From assembly GCF_029760895.1 (NCBI RefSeq), contig NZ_CP121679.1, forward strand, positions 2,170,001-2,234,000: 64,000 bases of DNA, in the 5' to 3' direction. Under the pieces are notes generated by a model. It was not told the DNA's origin and did no database searches. It saw only the letters and a list, made by a program, of their open reading frames with translations. The position numbers and the translations under genes are program-made. This DNA is from Ancylobacter sp. WKF20 (lineage in GTDB: Bacteria; Pseudomonadota; Alphaproteobacteria; Rhizobiales; Xanthobacteraceae). Shown in pieces: positions 42,264 through 51,017 of the stretch. Every line of letters begins with the position of its first letter. Position 1 is the stretch's first letter.

Positions 42264-43991
42264 ATGACCCTCCCGCTGAAGGTCGCCACCGTCCAGTTCG
42301 AGCCGACTCTGTTCGAGAAGGAGCGCAACATCACGCGGCTGCTCGATCTCGTCGCAGAGGCCGCCGACGCGGGCGCCAAACTCATCGTGACGCCGGAAAT
42401 GGGCACCACCGGCTATTGCTGGTTCGACCGTGCTGAGGTGGCACCCTTCATCGAGACCATTCCCGGTCCGACCACAGAACGCTTCGCGGCGCTGGCCCAG
42501 CAGCAGGATTGCTACATCGTCATCGGCATGCCCGAAGTCGATGCGGCGACCGGGCTCTATTACAATTCGGCGGTGCTGATCGGACCGGAGGGCGTCGTCG
42601 GCACCCACCGCAAGACGCATCCCTACATCTCCGAGCCGAAATGGTCGGCGCCGGGCGATCTCGGCCATCAGGTGTTCGACACGCCCATCGGCCGTATCGC
42701 CCTGCTGATCTGCATGGACATCCATTTCGTCGAAACCGCCCGCCTCGTCGCGCTGGGCGGCGCCGACATCATCTGCCACATCTCCAATTGGCTCGCCGAG
42801 CGCACGCCTGCGCCCTACTGGATCAGCCGGGCGGTGGAGAATGGCTGCTACCTCATCGAGAGCAATCGCTGGGGGCTGGAGCGCGGCGTGCAGTTCTCCG
42901 GCGGCAGCTGCGTCATCGAGCCGGACGGCACGCTCGCGGCGGTGATCGACGGCGGGGACGGCGTGGCGCTGGCCGAGATCGACCTGGAGCGCGCCCGCGC
43001 CCGCCAGATGTTCGGCGAGCCGGTGTTCGAGCAGCGCCGGCCAGAGCTCTATATGGAGCTGCCGACCAGCACCTATGCCTGGAACCCGCTCGACTTCTTC
43101 GGCCTCTACGGCCACCGCCCCCTGCCCCCCGGCCGCCAGTCGCGCGTCGCGGTGGCGCAGTTCACCCCGTCCGCCGACATCGCGGCGAACCTCGCCCAGA
43201 TCGAGGCGCTGGCCAGCGAGGCGCGCCGGAGCGAGGGGGCCGAGATGGTCGTGTTCCCCGAGCGGGCGCTCACCGGCTTCGACCTGCCCAACGCCCAGCC
43301 CGTAAACGGCCCCGCCACCGCCCGGCTGCAGACGCTGGCGAGCCGGCTCGGCATCTATCTCGTCGTCGGTCTCGCCGAGGAGGCGGGCGGGCAGCTCTAC
43401 AACAGCGCCCTGCTGCTCGGACCCGAGGGACTGATCGGCACACACCGCAAACTCCACCTCGATGCGGCCGACGGCAACTGGGCGAGCGCGGGCGACGACT
43501 GGAGCGTTCTCGATACACAGATTGGACGGATTGGACTCCTCATCGGCCACGACGCCAGCTTCCCGGAAGCCGGCCGCGTGCTGGCTTTGCGCGGCTGCGA
43601 CCTCATCGCCTGCCCGGCCGCGATCCGCGGCCCGTTCACCGGCGCCCATGCCGGCTCAAAGGTCGCGCAGAGCTACCCGATCCCCACCGGCGCCGACCCG
43701 CACCACTGGCACCATTTCCGCGCAAGGGCCGGAGAAAACAACGTTTTCTTCGCCTTCGCCAATGCGCTCGACCCCGCGCGGGGCTATGAGGGAAAGAGTG
43801 GCGTGTTCGGCCCGGACACCTTCGAGTTCCCCCGCCGCGAGGCCATCATCGCCGAGGGAACCGGCGTCGCCGTGGCGACGGTGGACACTACCAATCTCGA
43901 CAGCCGCTACCCGACCAATGTGGTGCGCCGCAAGGATCTCGTCCTCATGCGCCAGCCCCACCACTACCAACCCCTTATCAGCACACGCTAA
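42264..43991 (+). CDS. Tandem nitrilase-superfamily protein, second domain catalytically degenerate
   Basis: 575 residues, two carbon-nitrogen hydrolase domains. Domain 1 (about 5-275) keeps Glu45 (TPEMGTTGY), Lys117 (THRKTHPY) and Cys150 (LLICMDIHF). Domain 2 (about 293-565) keeps Glu333 (PERALTGF) and Lys396 (THRKLHLD) but has Gly428 where the nucleophile Cys belongs (LLIGHDASFPE). So one active site and one pseudo-enzyme half, which may pair as nitrilase dimers do. It probably converts an amide or nitrile taken up by the importer. It converges with the LysR gene by a 4-bp overlap. Confidence 0.9.
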   Translation: MTLPLKVATVQFEPTLFEKERNITRLLDLVAEAADAGAKLIVTPEMGTTGYCWFDRAEVAPFIETIPGPTTERFAALAQQQDCYIVIGMPEVDAATGLYYNSAVLIGPEGVVGTHRKTHPYISEPKWSAPGDLGHQVFDTPIGRIALLICMDIHFVETARLVALGGADIICHISNWLAERTPAPYWISRAVENGCYLIESNRWGLERGVQFSGGSCVIEPDGTLAAVIDGGDGVALAEIDLERARARQMFGEPVFEQRRPELYMELPTSTYAWNPLDFFGLYGHRPLPPGRQSRVAVAQFTPSADIAANLAQIEALASEARRSEGAEMVVFPERALTGFDLPNAQPVNGPATARLQTLASRLGIYLVVGLAEEAGGQLYNSALLLGPEGLIGTHRKLHLDAADGNWASAGDDWSVLDTQIGRIGLLIGHDASFPEAGRVLALRGCDLIACPAAIRGPFTGAHAGSKVAQSYPIPTGADPHHWHHFRARAGENNVFFAFANALDPARGYEGKSGVFGPDTFEFPRREAIIAEGTGVAVATVDTTNLDSRYPTNVVRRKDLVLMRQPHHYQPLISTR

Positions 43992-44917
43992 ATGCCCCAG
44001 CGCGGCTGCGCGATGATCCAGTTGATCAGATCCCACGCCGCCGCCGAGGGCTCCCGCCCCGGCCGCAGCCAGTAGCCGCTCTCCGGCCGCGCAATGGGTG
44101 GGCCGACGGCGACCAGCGTGCCGTCGGCAATCGCCCCGTCGATCAGCCCCTCCCAGCCGAGCGCGACGCCCTGGTCAGCCATGGCGGCCTGCACGACGAG
44201 GCCATAGGTGTTGAGGCTGAGATCGCCTGGCACCGGCTCGCGCGGCACGCGCATCGCCGCGAACCAGTCGTGCCAGCCGAACCAGCGCGGACGCGGCGTG
44301 CTGTCGAGGTGCAGCAGCGGCAACCTGGCAAGGCGCCGGGGATCATTGGTCGCGTCATCGGCCGCAACCCCTTGCGCCAAAAGGCCATGCCGCGCGGCAA
44401 AACCCGGGCTGCACACGGGATAGACCCGCTCCTCGACAAGCTGCGTCGCGCCGGCGCCGAAGTCCGCCCGCGTGCCGAACAGCACCGCGACATCCTCGGC
44501 CTCGTCGGTGCCGGGATCGGCGGCGGCTGAGGCGATGATGTGCACCTCGGTATCCGGTCGCACCCGGCGGAACTGCGCCACGCGCGGCATCATCCAGAAC
44601 GAGGCGAAACCATAATCGGTGAACAGCCGCACCACCGGCTGGCGGTTCATCCGGCGAATGGCGCGGGCGGACGCGTCGATTTCGCCGAGAGCAGCCGTGG
44701 CCGCGCGGTGCAATCGGTCGCCCGCCGCGGTGAGGGTGCTGCCGCGATGGCCACGCTCCAGCAGCGCCGCGCCGAGCTGCTGCTCCAGCATCCGCACGGT
44801 GTAGCTGACCGCTGGCTGCGACAGGCCGAGCTCGCTCGCCGCCGCGGTCAGGCTGCCGCGCCGTCCCACCGCCTCGAAAATCCGCACCCAGCCAAGATCG
44901 AGAAGGCGTTCAGCCAT
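43988..44917 (-). CDS. LysR-family transcriptional regulator
   Basis: 309 residues from the ATG at 44917; an ATG at 44950 would add 11 residues ahead of the HTH. The winged helix is WVRIFEAVGRRGSLTAAASELGLSQPAVSYTVRMLEQQLGAALLERGHRGSTLTAAG, then a GcvA-like effector domain (VRLFTDYGFASFWMMPRVAQFRRVRPDTEVHII). It is divergent from choX-betC, the usual place of the choline-operon regulator (BetR-like). It would respond to choline, choline sulfate or betaine. Confidence 0.88.
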   Translation of the reverse strand: MAERLLDLGWVRIFEAVGRRGSLTAAASELGLSQPAVSYTVRMLEQQLGAALLERGHRGSTLTAAGDRLHRAATAALGEIDASARAIRRMNRQPVVRLFTDYGFASFWMMPRVAQFRRVRPDTEVHIIASAAADPGTDEAEDVAVLFGTRADFGAGATQLVEERVYPVCSPGFAARHGLLAQGVAADDATNDPRRLARLPLLHLDSTPRPRWFGWHDWFAAMRVPREPVPGDLSLNTYGLVVQAAMADQGVALGWEGLIDGAIADGTLVAVGPPIARPESGYWLRPGREPSAAAWDLINWIIAQPRWGI

Positions 44918-44942
44918 AAGCCTATATTGGGTCAGCCATTGA

Positions 44943-44972
44943 AAATGCACCGCTTCACAGCGTTAAGCATTT
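44943..44972. promoter_or_regulatory. Possible LysR site in the divergent lysR/choX region
   Basis: AAATGC (44943-44948) and GCATTT (44967-44972) form an inverted repeat with an 18-bp gap, in the 149-bp region between the LysR start and choX. The nearby TTAAGCATTTAA block is AT-rich. A weak candidate. Confidence 0.35.
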
Positions 44973-45066
44973 AACCGTCTGATGTCGGTGGGGGCAAGCT
45001 GGCCACAGACCCGATGACGGGCAGCCTCTTGCGATTGTGTGTCTCACCCTTTCTGGAGGTTCCGTG

Positions 45067-46008
45067 ATGAATCGCTTTGCAAGGGCCGCCTGCGCCCTTT
45101 CTGTCCTCTTCGCCGCCGGCGCCGCCTCGGCTGCCGATGCGCCCAGCTGCAAGACCGTCCGCATGTCCGATCCCGGCTGGACGGACATCACCTCGACCAA
45201 CGCCCTCGCCGGCGTGGTGCTCGCCGGCCTCGGCTACACTCAGGACGTGAAGACGCTGTCCGTACCCATCGGCTATGAGTCGATGAAGAACGGCAATGTC
45301 GATGTCTTCCTCGGCAACTGGATGCCGGCCCAGCAGAAATTCATCGACGCGCTGAACGAGGCGAAGGCGGTGGAAGTGCTAGGCACCAACCTGATCGGCG
45401 CCAAGTTCACCCTCGCCGTGCCGACCTATGTGTCGGACGCCGGCGTGAAGGACTTCAAGGATCTCGCCGCCAATGCCGACAAGTTCGGCAGCCAGATCTA
45501 CGGCATCGAGCCGGGCGCCCCGGCCAATGCCAACATCCAGAAGATGGTCGATGCCAACGACTTCGGCCTGAAGGGCTGGAAGGTCGTTGAATCCGGCGAG
45601 CAGGCCATGCTGGCGCAGGTGAAGCGGGCCTCGAACGGCAAGGACTGGATCGTCTTCCTCGCCTGGGCCCCGCACCCGATGAACGAGACCTTCGCCATCA
45701 CCTATCTGTCCGGCGGCGACGCCTATTTCGGCGCGAATTTTGGCGGCGCCGATGTGCGCACCCTCGCCCGCACCGGCTGGTCGGCGCAGTGCCCCAACGC
45801 CGCGACCCTGTTCAGGAACCTCAAATTCGACCTCGCCATCGAGAACGCGATGATGGGCAAGATCCTCGATGACGGGCTGGAGCCCACCGCTGCCGCCAAG
45901 GCTCTGCTCAAGGCGCAGCCGGATATCCTCGGCCCCTGGCTGGCCGGCGTCACCACTTTTGACGGCAAGCCGGGCCTGCCCGCGGTGAAGGCCGCACTGG
46001 GCCTGTAA
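45067..46008 (+). CDS. choX: Choline ABC transporter periplasmic binding protein
   Basis: 313 residues; GGAGGT lies 6 bases before the ATG. Signal peptide MNRFARAACALSVLFAAGAASA. The OpuAC/ChoX fold has aromatic-cage residues in MSDPGWTDI, GNWMPAQ, and LAWAPHPMNETFAI. It matches ChoX of rhizobia, which binds choline and acetylcholine with high affinity. No permease or ATPase gene (choW, choV) follows; betC follows instead, so the membrane part must be encoded elsewhere. Confidence 0.92.
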   Translation: MNRFARAACALSVLFAAGAASAADAPSCKTVRMSDPGWTDITSTNALAGVVLAGLGYTQDVKTLSVPIGYESMKNGNVDVFLGNWMPAQQKFIDALNEAKAVEVLGTNLIGAKFTLAVPTYVSDAGVKDFKDLAANADKFGSQIYGIEPGAPANANIQKMVDANDFGLKGWKVVESGEQAMLAQVKRASNGKDWIVFLAWAPHPMNETFAITYLSGGDAYFGANFGGADVRTLARTGWSAQCPNAATLFRNLKFDLAIENAMMGKILDDGLEPTAAAKALLKAQPDILGPWLAGVTTFDGKPGLPAVKAALGL

Positions 46009-46083
46009 CACCCACGACCAGACCTGCCCGGACGGGCACGCCCCGGCGTGTCCGCCCGCTTTCCTGCCACGGCGGAGCCGGCG

Positions 46084-47598
46084 ATGACGCGTCCCAATAT
46101 TCTCATCCTGATGGTCGACCAGCTGAACGGGACGCTGTTCCCCGACGGCCCCGCCCCTTTCCTGCACGCCCCGCATCTGCGCGCGCTGGCCGGCCGTTCC
46201 GCCCGCTTCGCCAACAGCTACACGGCGAGCCCGCTCTGCGCCCCGGCGCGGGCGTCCTTCATGTCCGGCCAATTGCCGAGCCGCACCCGCGTCTATGACA
46301 ACGCCGCCGAGTTCGGCTCGGATATCCCGACTTTCGCCCACCATCTGCGCCGCGCCGGCTATCACACCGCGCTGTCCGGCAAGATGCATTTCGTCGGACC
46401 CGACCAGCTTCACGGCTTCGAGGAGCGGCTGACGACCGACATCTACCCCGCCGATTTCGGCTGGACGCCGGACTATACGCGGCCGGGCGAGCGCATCGAC
46501 TGGTGGTATCACAATCTCGGCTCGGTCACCGGAGCTGGCGTGGCGGAGATCACCAACCAGCTCGAATATGACGACGAGGTCGCCTACCACGCCGGCCGCA
46601 AACTCTATGATCTGGCGCGCGGGCAGGAGAAGCGGCCCTGGTGCCTCTCGGTGAGCTTCACCCACCCGCATGACCCCTATGTCGCGCGCCGCCGCTTCTG
46701 GGATCTCTACGAGGATTGCCCCGCCCTCGACCCGGTGGTGCCGCCCATCCCGTTCGAGCAGCAAGACCCGCATTCACAGCGGCTGATGCGCGCCAGCGAC
46801 CATGCCTCAAGCCATGTGACGGCGGAGGATGTCCGGCGCTCCCGCCGCGCCTATTTCGCCAACATCTCCTATATCGACGAGAAGATCGGCGAGTTGCTGG
46901 CCATTCTCGACACCTGCCGGATGGCCGAAGACACAGTGGTCGTGTTCGTCTCCGACCATGGCGACATGCTTGGCGAGCGTGGCCTGTGGTTCAAGATGAA
47001 CTTCTTCGAGGGGTCGGCCCGCGTGCCGCTGATGATCGCCGCGCCGGACCTGCCGGCCGGCCGCGTCGACCACCCGGTCTCCACGCTCGACGTGCTGCCG
47101 ACGCTGGCGGAACTCGCCGGGCTCGACCTCTCCAGCGTGCTGCCATGGACCGATGGCGAGAGCCTCGTACCGCTCGCTCAGGGACGCGGAACGCGCTCCC
47201 CTGTGCCGATGGAATATGCCGCGGAGGGCTCCGAGGCACCCCTCGTGGCGCTGCGCGACGGGCCGTGGAAACTCGTCCTGTGCGACCTCGACCCGCCGAT
47301 CCTGACCCATCTCAACGACGACCCGCAGGAGCGGATCAACCGCGCGAGCGATCCCGCCTGCGCGGGTGTCCTCACCTCCCTGCAGGCGATGATGCGGGAG
47401 CGCTGGGATCTCGCCCGGTTCGACGCGGACGTGCGGGCGAGCCAGGCCCGCCGCCATGTCGTCTACGCCGCGCTGCGCAACGGGGCCTATTACCCCTGGG
47501 ACTTCCAGCCGCTGCAAAAGGCCTCGGAGCGCTATATGCGCAACCACATGGACCTGAACATTCTTGAGGAATCGCAGCGCTTTCCGCGCGGCGAATGA
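46084..47598 (+). CDS. betC: Choline-sulfatase
   Basis: 504 residues, no signal peptide. The sulfatase signature is CAPARASFMSGQLPSR with Cys52 to be oxidised to formylglycine (C-x-P-x-R). Metal ligands are in ILILMVDQLNG and VVFVSDHGDMLGERGLWFKMNFFEGSARVPL; GKMHFVG and THPHDPYV hold the sulfate-site Lys and His. The C-terminal NHMDLNILEESQRFPR-type ending is typical of BetC. It converts choline-O-sulfate to choline and sulfate, feeding the glycine-betaine route. It follows choX by 75 bp. Confidence 0.94.
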   Translation: MTRPNILILMVDQLNGTLFPDGPAPFLHAPHLRALAGRSARFANSYTASPLCAPARASFMSGQLPSRTRVYDNAAEFGSDIPTFAHHLRRAGYHTALSGKMHFVGPDQLHGFEERLTTDIYPADFGWTPDYTRPGERIDWWYHNLGSVTGAGVAEITNQLEYDDEVAYHAGRKLYDLARGQEKRPWCLSVSFTHPHDPYVARRRFWDLYEDCPALDPVVPPIPFEQQDPHSQRLMRASDHASSHVTAEDVRRSRRAYFANISYIDEKIGELLAILDTCRMAEDTVVVFVSDHGDMLGERGLWFKMNFFEGSARVPLMIAAPDLPAGRVDHPVSTLDVLPTLAELAGLDLSSVLPWTDGESLVPLAQGRGTRSPVPMEYAAEGSEAPLVALRDGPWKLVLCDLDPPILTHLNDDPQERINRASDPACAGVLTSLQAMMRERWDLARFDADVRASQARRHVVYAALRNGAYYPWDFQPLQKASERYMRNHMDLNILEESQRFPRGE

Positions 47599-47610
47599 GA
47601 GCCGGCGCCA

Positions 47611-48609
47611 TCACCAGGAAAAGCAGGCCGTCGCCACCGGGGCGCCCCACAGCGCGAACTGCGCCTCATCGAGCAGAGCGAGCGTGATTGAGAAGCCCGC
47701 CATGTCGAGCGAGGTGACGAAGGTTCCGGTAAGGCTGCGCGCCGGCGCGATGCCACGGGCCTCGAAGAAGCGATGCGCGATGCCCTGCGCGAGATAGAGC
47801 TCGATCGGCGGCGTGCCGCCAAAGCCATTGACCAGCAGAAGCGGCCGCAACGAGCTCGCGACAAGATGAGCGGGAAGCTCGGCCAGCACGCGCTCGCCGA
47901 GCAGGCGGATCATCTCGTCGGCCGCGACGAAGCCGATCCGCTCCAGCCCCGGCTCGCCATGGATGCCGACGCCAATCTCCATCTCGTCCGGGCCGAGCGA
48001 GAAAGTCTCGCGCGCATTGTTCGGCACGGTCACACCACGCAGCGCGACACCCATGGAGCGGATGCGGGTGTTGAGATCCTCGCCGAGCGCCTTCAATGCC
48101 GGAAGGCTTGCGCCCTCTTCGGCGGCGGCGCCGAGGATCTTCTCGACGATGACCGTGCCCGCCACGCCCCGCCGCCCGCGGCTGCGCACGGCCGGCCCGG
48201 TCGCCGCGTCGTCCTCGACCACGACCATCTCGACGGCGTGGCGGGCGGCCGCCATCTCCGCCGCCATCTCGAAATTCATCACGTCGCCGTCATAGTTCTT
48301 CACCACCAGAAGGCAGCCGGCGCCGGTGTCCGTCGCGTCCATCGCCGCGACGATCTGGTCCGGGGTCGGCGAGGTGAAGACATGTCCGGTGCAGGCGGCG
48401 TCGAGCATCCCCCGGCCGATGAAGCCGGCATGCAGCGGCTCATGCCCTGCCCCGCCGCCGGCGATCAACGCCACCTTGGCCGAGGCGAGGTCGCGCCGAC
48501 GGATGAACTTGCCGTCCGCGCCGAACATCACCAGCCCGGCATGCGCGCGCACGAAGCCGGCCAAGCCCTCGGCAACAAAGGCGTCGGGCGCGTTCATGAC
48601 CCGCTTCAC
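47611..48609 (-). CDS. dhaK: Dihydroxyacetone kinase subunit DhaK (PTS type)
   Basis: 332 residues, a stand-alone DhaK. Substrate-binding: His217 in EIGVGIHGEPGLERIG forms the covalent hemiaminal with dihydroxyacetone, GGGAGHEPLHAGFIGRGMLDAACTGHVFTSPTP binds the keto sugar, and CLLVVKNYDGDVMNFEMA follows. It is the last gene of the long minus-strand operon and would work with DhaL (51427-52041) and the split DhaM. It is clearly diverged from the DhaK half of the fusion at 52073-53707. It converges with betC, with only 12 bp between. Confidence 0.92.
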   Translation of the reverse strand: MKRVMNAPDAFVAEGLAGFVRAHAGLVMFGADGKFIRRRDLASAKVALIAGGGAGHEPLHAGFIGRGMLDAACTGHVFTSPTPDQIVAAMDATDTGAGCLLVVKNYDGDVMNFEMAAEMAAARHAVEMVVVEDDAATGPAVRSRGRRGVAGTVIVEKILGAAAEEGASLPALKALGEDLNTRIRSMGVALRGVTVPNNARETFSLGPDEMEIGVGIHGEPGLERIGFVAADEMIRLLGERVLAELPAHLVASSLRPLLLVNGFGGTPPIELYLAQGIAHRFFEARGIAPARSLTGTFVTSLDMAGFSITLALLDEAQFALWGAPVATACFSW

Positions 48610-48672
48610 CGGCCCGCCCTCCGGTGAGGGTGCGCGGCGCCTAGGCGCGGGAGGATGATGGGCGCGCTCACG

Positions 48673-49083
48673 TCACTCCTCTCCGCTCATCAGCGTGGCC
48701 ATCTTCTGCACCAGCTCGGCAATGGCGTCGTCGAACTGACGGTTCTTCTTCTCGTCGCCGAAGTCCGGCGCCATCAGCGTCAGCGGACGCAGTTTCTCGC
48801 CGCCGCCGACTTCCGGCAACCGGCCGGGATGAGCAGCCTGATAGGCGGCGAGGAAGCGCTCCTGCTCGGCCGGACTGAAATGGCAGACGCGAAAGATCGT
48901 CGGCAGATGGCGGGCGGGCAGCGGCGTGTCATAGGTCGGGCTGGTGACCTGCGTGACGAAGCTGCGGTGCTTGCCGAGCGCCGTCGCCAGCCGCTGCCGC
49001 GTGCCGGAGGGGCGGTTGTCGAGCAGGCTCGCGAGCAGGGTCTTGTAGGCGGTCACCGCCTCGTCGCTGGGTTCACGGGCCAT
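48673..49083 (-). CDS. Small HTH-like protein inside the dha operon
   Basis: 136 residues, not recognised by name. Residues about 27-70 (GTRQRLATALGKHRSFVTQVTSPTYDTPLPARHLPTIFRV) look like a helix-turn-helix of the Cro/XRE type. The tail (KNRQFDDAIAELVQKMATLM) is an amphipathic helix. The ATG lies within the 3' end of the EI gene (11-bp overlap) and the gene precedes dhaK by 63 bp, so it is embedded in the PTS part of the operon. It may be the operon regulator sensing the phosphorylation state, as DhaR does elsewhere, but that is conjecture. Confidence 0.7.
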   Translation of the reverse strand: MAREPSDEAVTAYKTLLASLLDNRPSGTRQRLATALGKHRSFVTQVTSPTYDTPLPARHLPTIFRVCHFSPAEQERFLAAYQAAHPGRLPEVGGGEKLRPLTLMAPDFGDEKKNRQFDDAIAELVQKMATLMSGEE

Positions 49084-50683
49084 GCGCTACCCCAGCGCCG
49101 GCATCGGCATTGACCGCGCCGCGCAACAACTCACGAACCGCCGCCAGCCGCGAGGGGGCGACGGAGACGTCGCGAAAACCCGCCGCGACCAGCCGGGCGA
49201 GGCCCTGCGGCTCTCCGGCGAGGTCACCACAGACCGACAGCGGCTTGCCGAGGGCGCGGGCGCTCGCGCTGACCTGATCCAGCAGGCGGAACAAGGCGAT
49301 CTCCGATCCGGCATTGAGCGGGGCGACGGCCGGGTTGTCCCGCGCCGCCGCCGAGAGATACTGCATCAGGTCGTTGGTCCCCACCGAAAAGAACGCGGCG
49401 GCGGCGAACAGGTCGAGTGTCAGCGCGGCGGCCGGCACCTCGACCATGATGCCGAGCGGCGGGCGAGCGATGCTCACGCCGCGTGCGGCCAGACGCGCCT
49501 CCTCCTCCGCGAAGATCTGCGCCATGGCGGTGACTTCACCGGGCAGCGTGACCATCGGCAGGAGCACGCTGAGCGGCCCCAGCGCGGCCGCCCGCAGCAG
49601 CGCCCGCGCCTGCACGCGGGCAAGCTCTGGATGGGCGAGCAAGAGGCGGATGCCGCGCAGGCCAAGCAGCGAGGCCGCGCCGCCTTCCGCCACGCCGGCG
49701 AGGGTCTTGTCGCCGCCGAGGTCGAGCATCCGCACCGTCACCGGCCGCCCCTTGAGGCGGGCGAGTATCTTCACATAGGCCGCGACATGGCGCTCCTCGT
49801 TCAAGGCATCGGCCGCTGTCGGAAACAGGAATTCGGTGCGCACGAGCCCGACACAATCCACCGCCGCGACATCGAATGCGTCGAGATCCGCCAGCGAATT
49901 GATGTTCACCCCCAGCGTGACGGCGTCCCCCGTCGGCAGCGGTCCGAGCGGTGGCACGGCGCGGCGTGCGACCACCATCGGGACCGGTTCCACCGCCGGC
50001 GGAGCAAGCCGCAGCAGCCCCTCGTCCCCGTCGATCAGGGCGCTGTTGCCATCCGCGAGCGCGATCTCGCCGAGGCCAACCACCATGGGCACGCCGCGCG
50101 CGCGGGCCAGCAGCGCGACATGGCTGATCGCGCTGCCGGCACCCAGCGCGATGCCGCCGCCGGCCGACCAGTCATGCGCGAGGAAGACGCTCGGCGGCAT
50201 GTCCGCGCCGACATAGATCGCACCGGCCGGAAAATCCGCCCGCGGGCGGCCATCGAGTGCATCGAGCACGCGCTGGCGCAGATCCGTCAGGTCGGCGACG
50301 CGTGCGGCAAAGGCGTCGTCGTCCCGGTCATCGGGAACGAAGGAATTGATATAGGCGGTCATCGCGCCGGCCCAGGCGAGCAGTGGCCCCTCCCCGGCCG
50401 CGATACGGGCAAAAGCGGGGGTGAGGATTTCCTCGTCGAGCAGCATCTCGATCTGGAAGTCGAGAATGCCCGCGCTGTCGGGCGCGGCCTCGCTGGCCAG
50501 ACGGCGCAGATCGTCCACCGCCGCCGCCACGGCGCGCCGGAGCACGGCGCGGGGATCGCCGGAAACGGGATCGACGAGGATGGTATCGGCACGGCGCGCG
50601 CAATGCACCGGCCCCCACGCCCGGCCGGGCGAAACCGGGGTGCCGCGATAAGCCTCACCCGAGCAATCAACCGGCACGGCCAT
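49073..50683 (-). CDS. Phosphoenolpyruvate-protein phosphotransferase (EI) of the Dha system
   Basis: 536 residues from the ATG at 50683. EI domain order: N-terminal helical and swivel domains with phospho-His188 in GAGSAISHVALLARARGVPMVVG, then the PEP-binding barrel with GLVRTEFLFP, VRMLDLGGDK, GIMVEVPAA, FFSVGTNDLMQYL and the Cys loop VCGDLAG, where Asp replaces the usual Glu. In E. coli only a truncated EI is present at the end of DhaM; here EI is complete and separate. It overlaps the HPr gene by 17 bp. It would pass phosphate from PEP to HPr. Confidence 0.9.
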   Translation of the reverse strand: MAVPVDCSGEAYRGTPVSPGRAWGPVHCARRADTILVDPVSGDPRAVLRRAVAAAVDDLRRLASEAAPDSAGILDFQIEMLLDEEILTPAFARIAAGEGPLLAWAGAMTAYINSFVPDDRDDDAFAARVADLTDLRQRVLDALDGRPRADFPAGAIYVGADMPPSVFLAHDWSAGGGIALGAGSAISHVALLARARGVPMVVGLGEIALADGNSALIDGDEGLLRLAPPAVEPVPMVVARRAVPPLGPLPTGDAVTLGVNINSLADLDAFDVAAVDCVGLVRTEFLFPTAADALNEERHVAAYVKILARLKGRPVTVRMLDLGGDKTLAGVAEGGAASLLGLRGIRLLLAHPELARVQARALLRAAALGPLSVLLPMVTLPGEVTAMAQIFAEEEARLAARGVSIARPPLGIMVEVPAAALTLDLFAAAAFFSVGTNDLMQYLSAAARDNPAVAPLNAGSEIALFRLLDQVSASARALGKPLSVCGDLAGEPQGLARLVAAGFRDVSVAPSRLAAVRELLRGAVNADAGAGVAHGP

Positions 50684-51017
50684 CGGCCCGCCCCAGCTTG
50701 CGGTCCTCGTCGAAATTGCGCCGGACCAGCTCGCCGAGCGCGACGATGGCCTCCTCGGCGCGCGAGCCATCGGCCCGTATGCGCAGCCGCGCCCCGCGCC
50801 GGATGCGCGCGCCCATGATCTTGACGATGCTCTTGCCGTTCAGCCACTCGCCAGAGCCATCCACCGCCACCTCGATCGAGCAGGGAAAGCTCTTGGCGAG
50901 GCGGGTGAAGGTGACCGAGGGGCGCGCGTGCAGGCCGATGCCGTGAGTCACCTCGACCTCGGTCTGCCAGCTCGTGCCAGAGCGTTCGCGCGGGAGGCGG
51001 GCGTGGCGTTCGCTCAT
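50667..51017 (-). CDS. HPr-family phosphocarrier of the Dha system
   Basis: 116 residues from the ATG at 51017, which shares one base with the upstream EIIA stop. The active site is THGIGLHARPSVTFTRLAKSF with His30. WLNGKSIVKIMGARIRRGARLRIRADG corresponds to the regulatory-Ser region of HPr (NGKSIM in typical HPr), and Ser is retained. It has an extra N-terminal stretch of about 17 residues. It relays phosphate from EI to the EIIA at 51017-51430. Confidence 0.9.
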   Translation of the reverse strand: MSERHARLPRERSGTSWQTEVEVTHGIGLHARPSVTFTRLAKSFPCSIEVAVDGSGEWLNGKSIVKIMGARIRRGARLRIRADGSRAEEAIVALGELVRRNFDEDRKLGRADGRAG

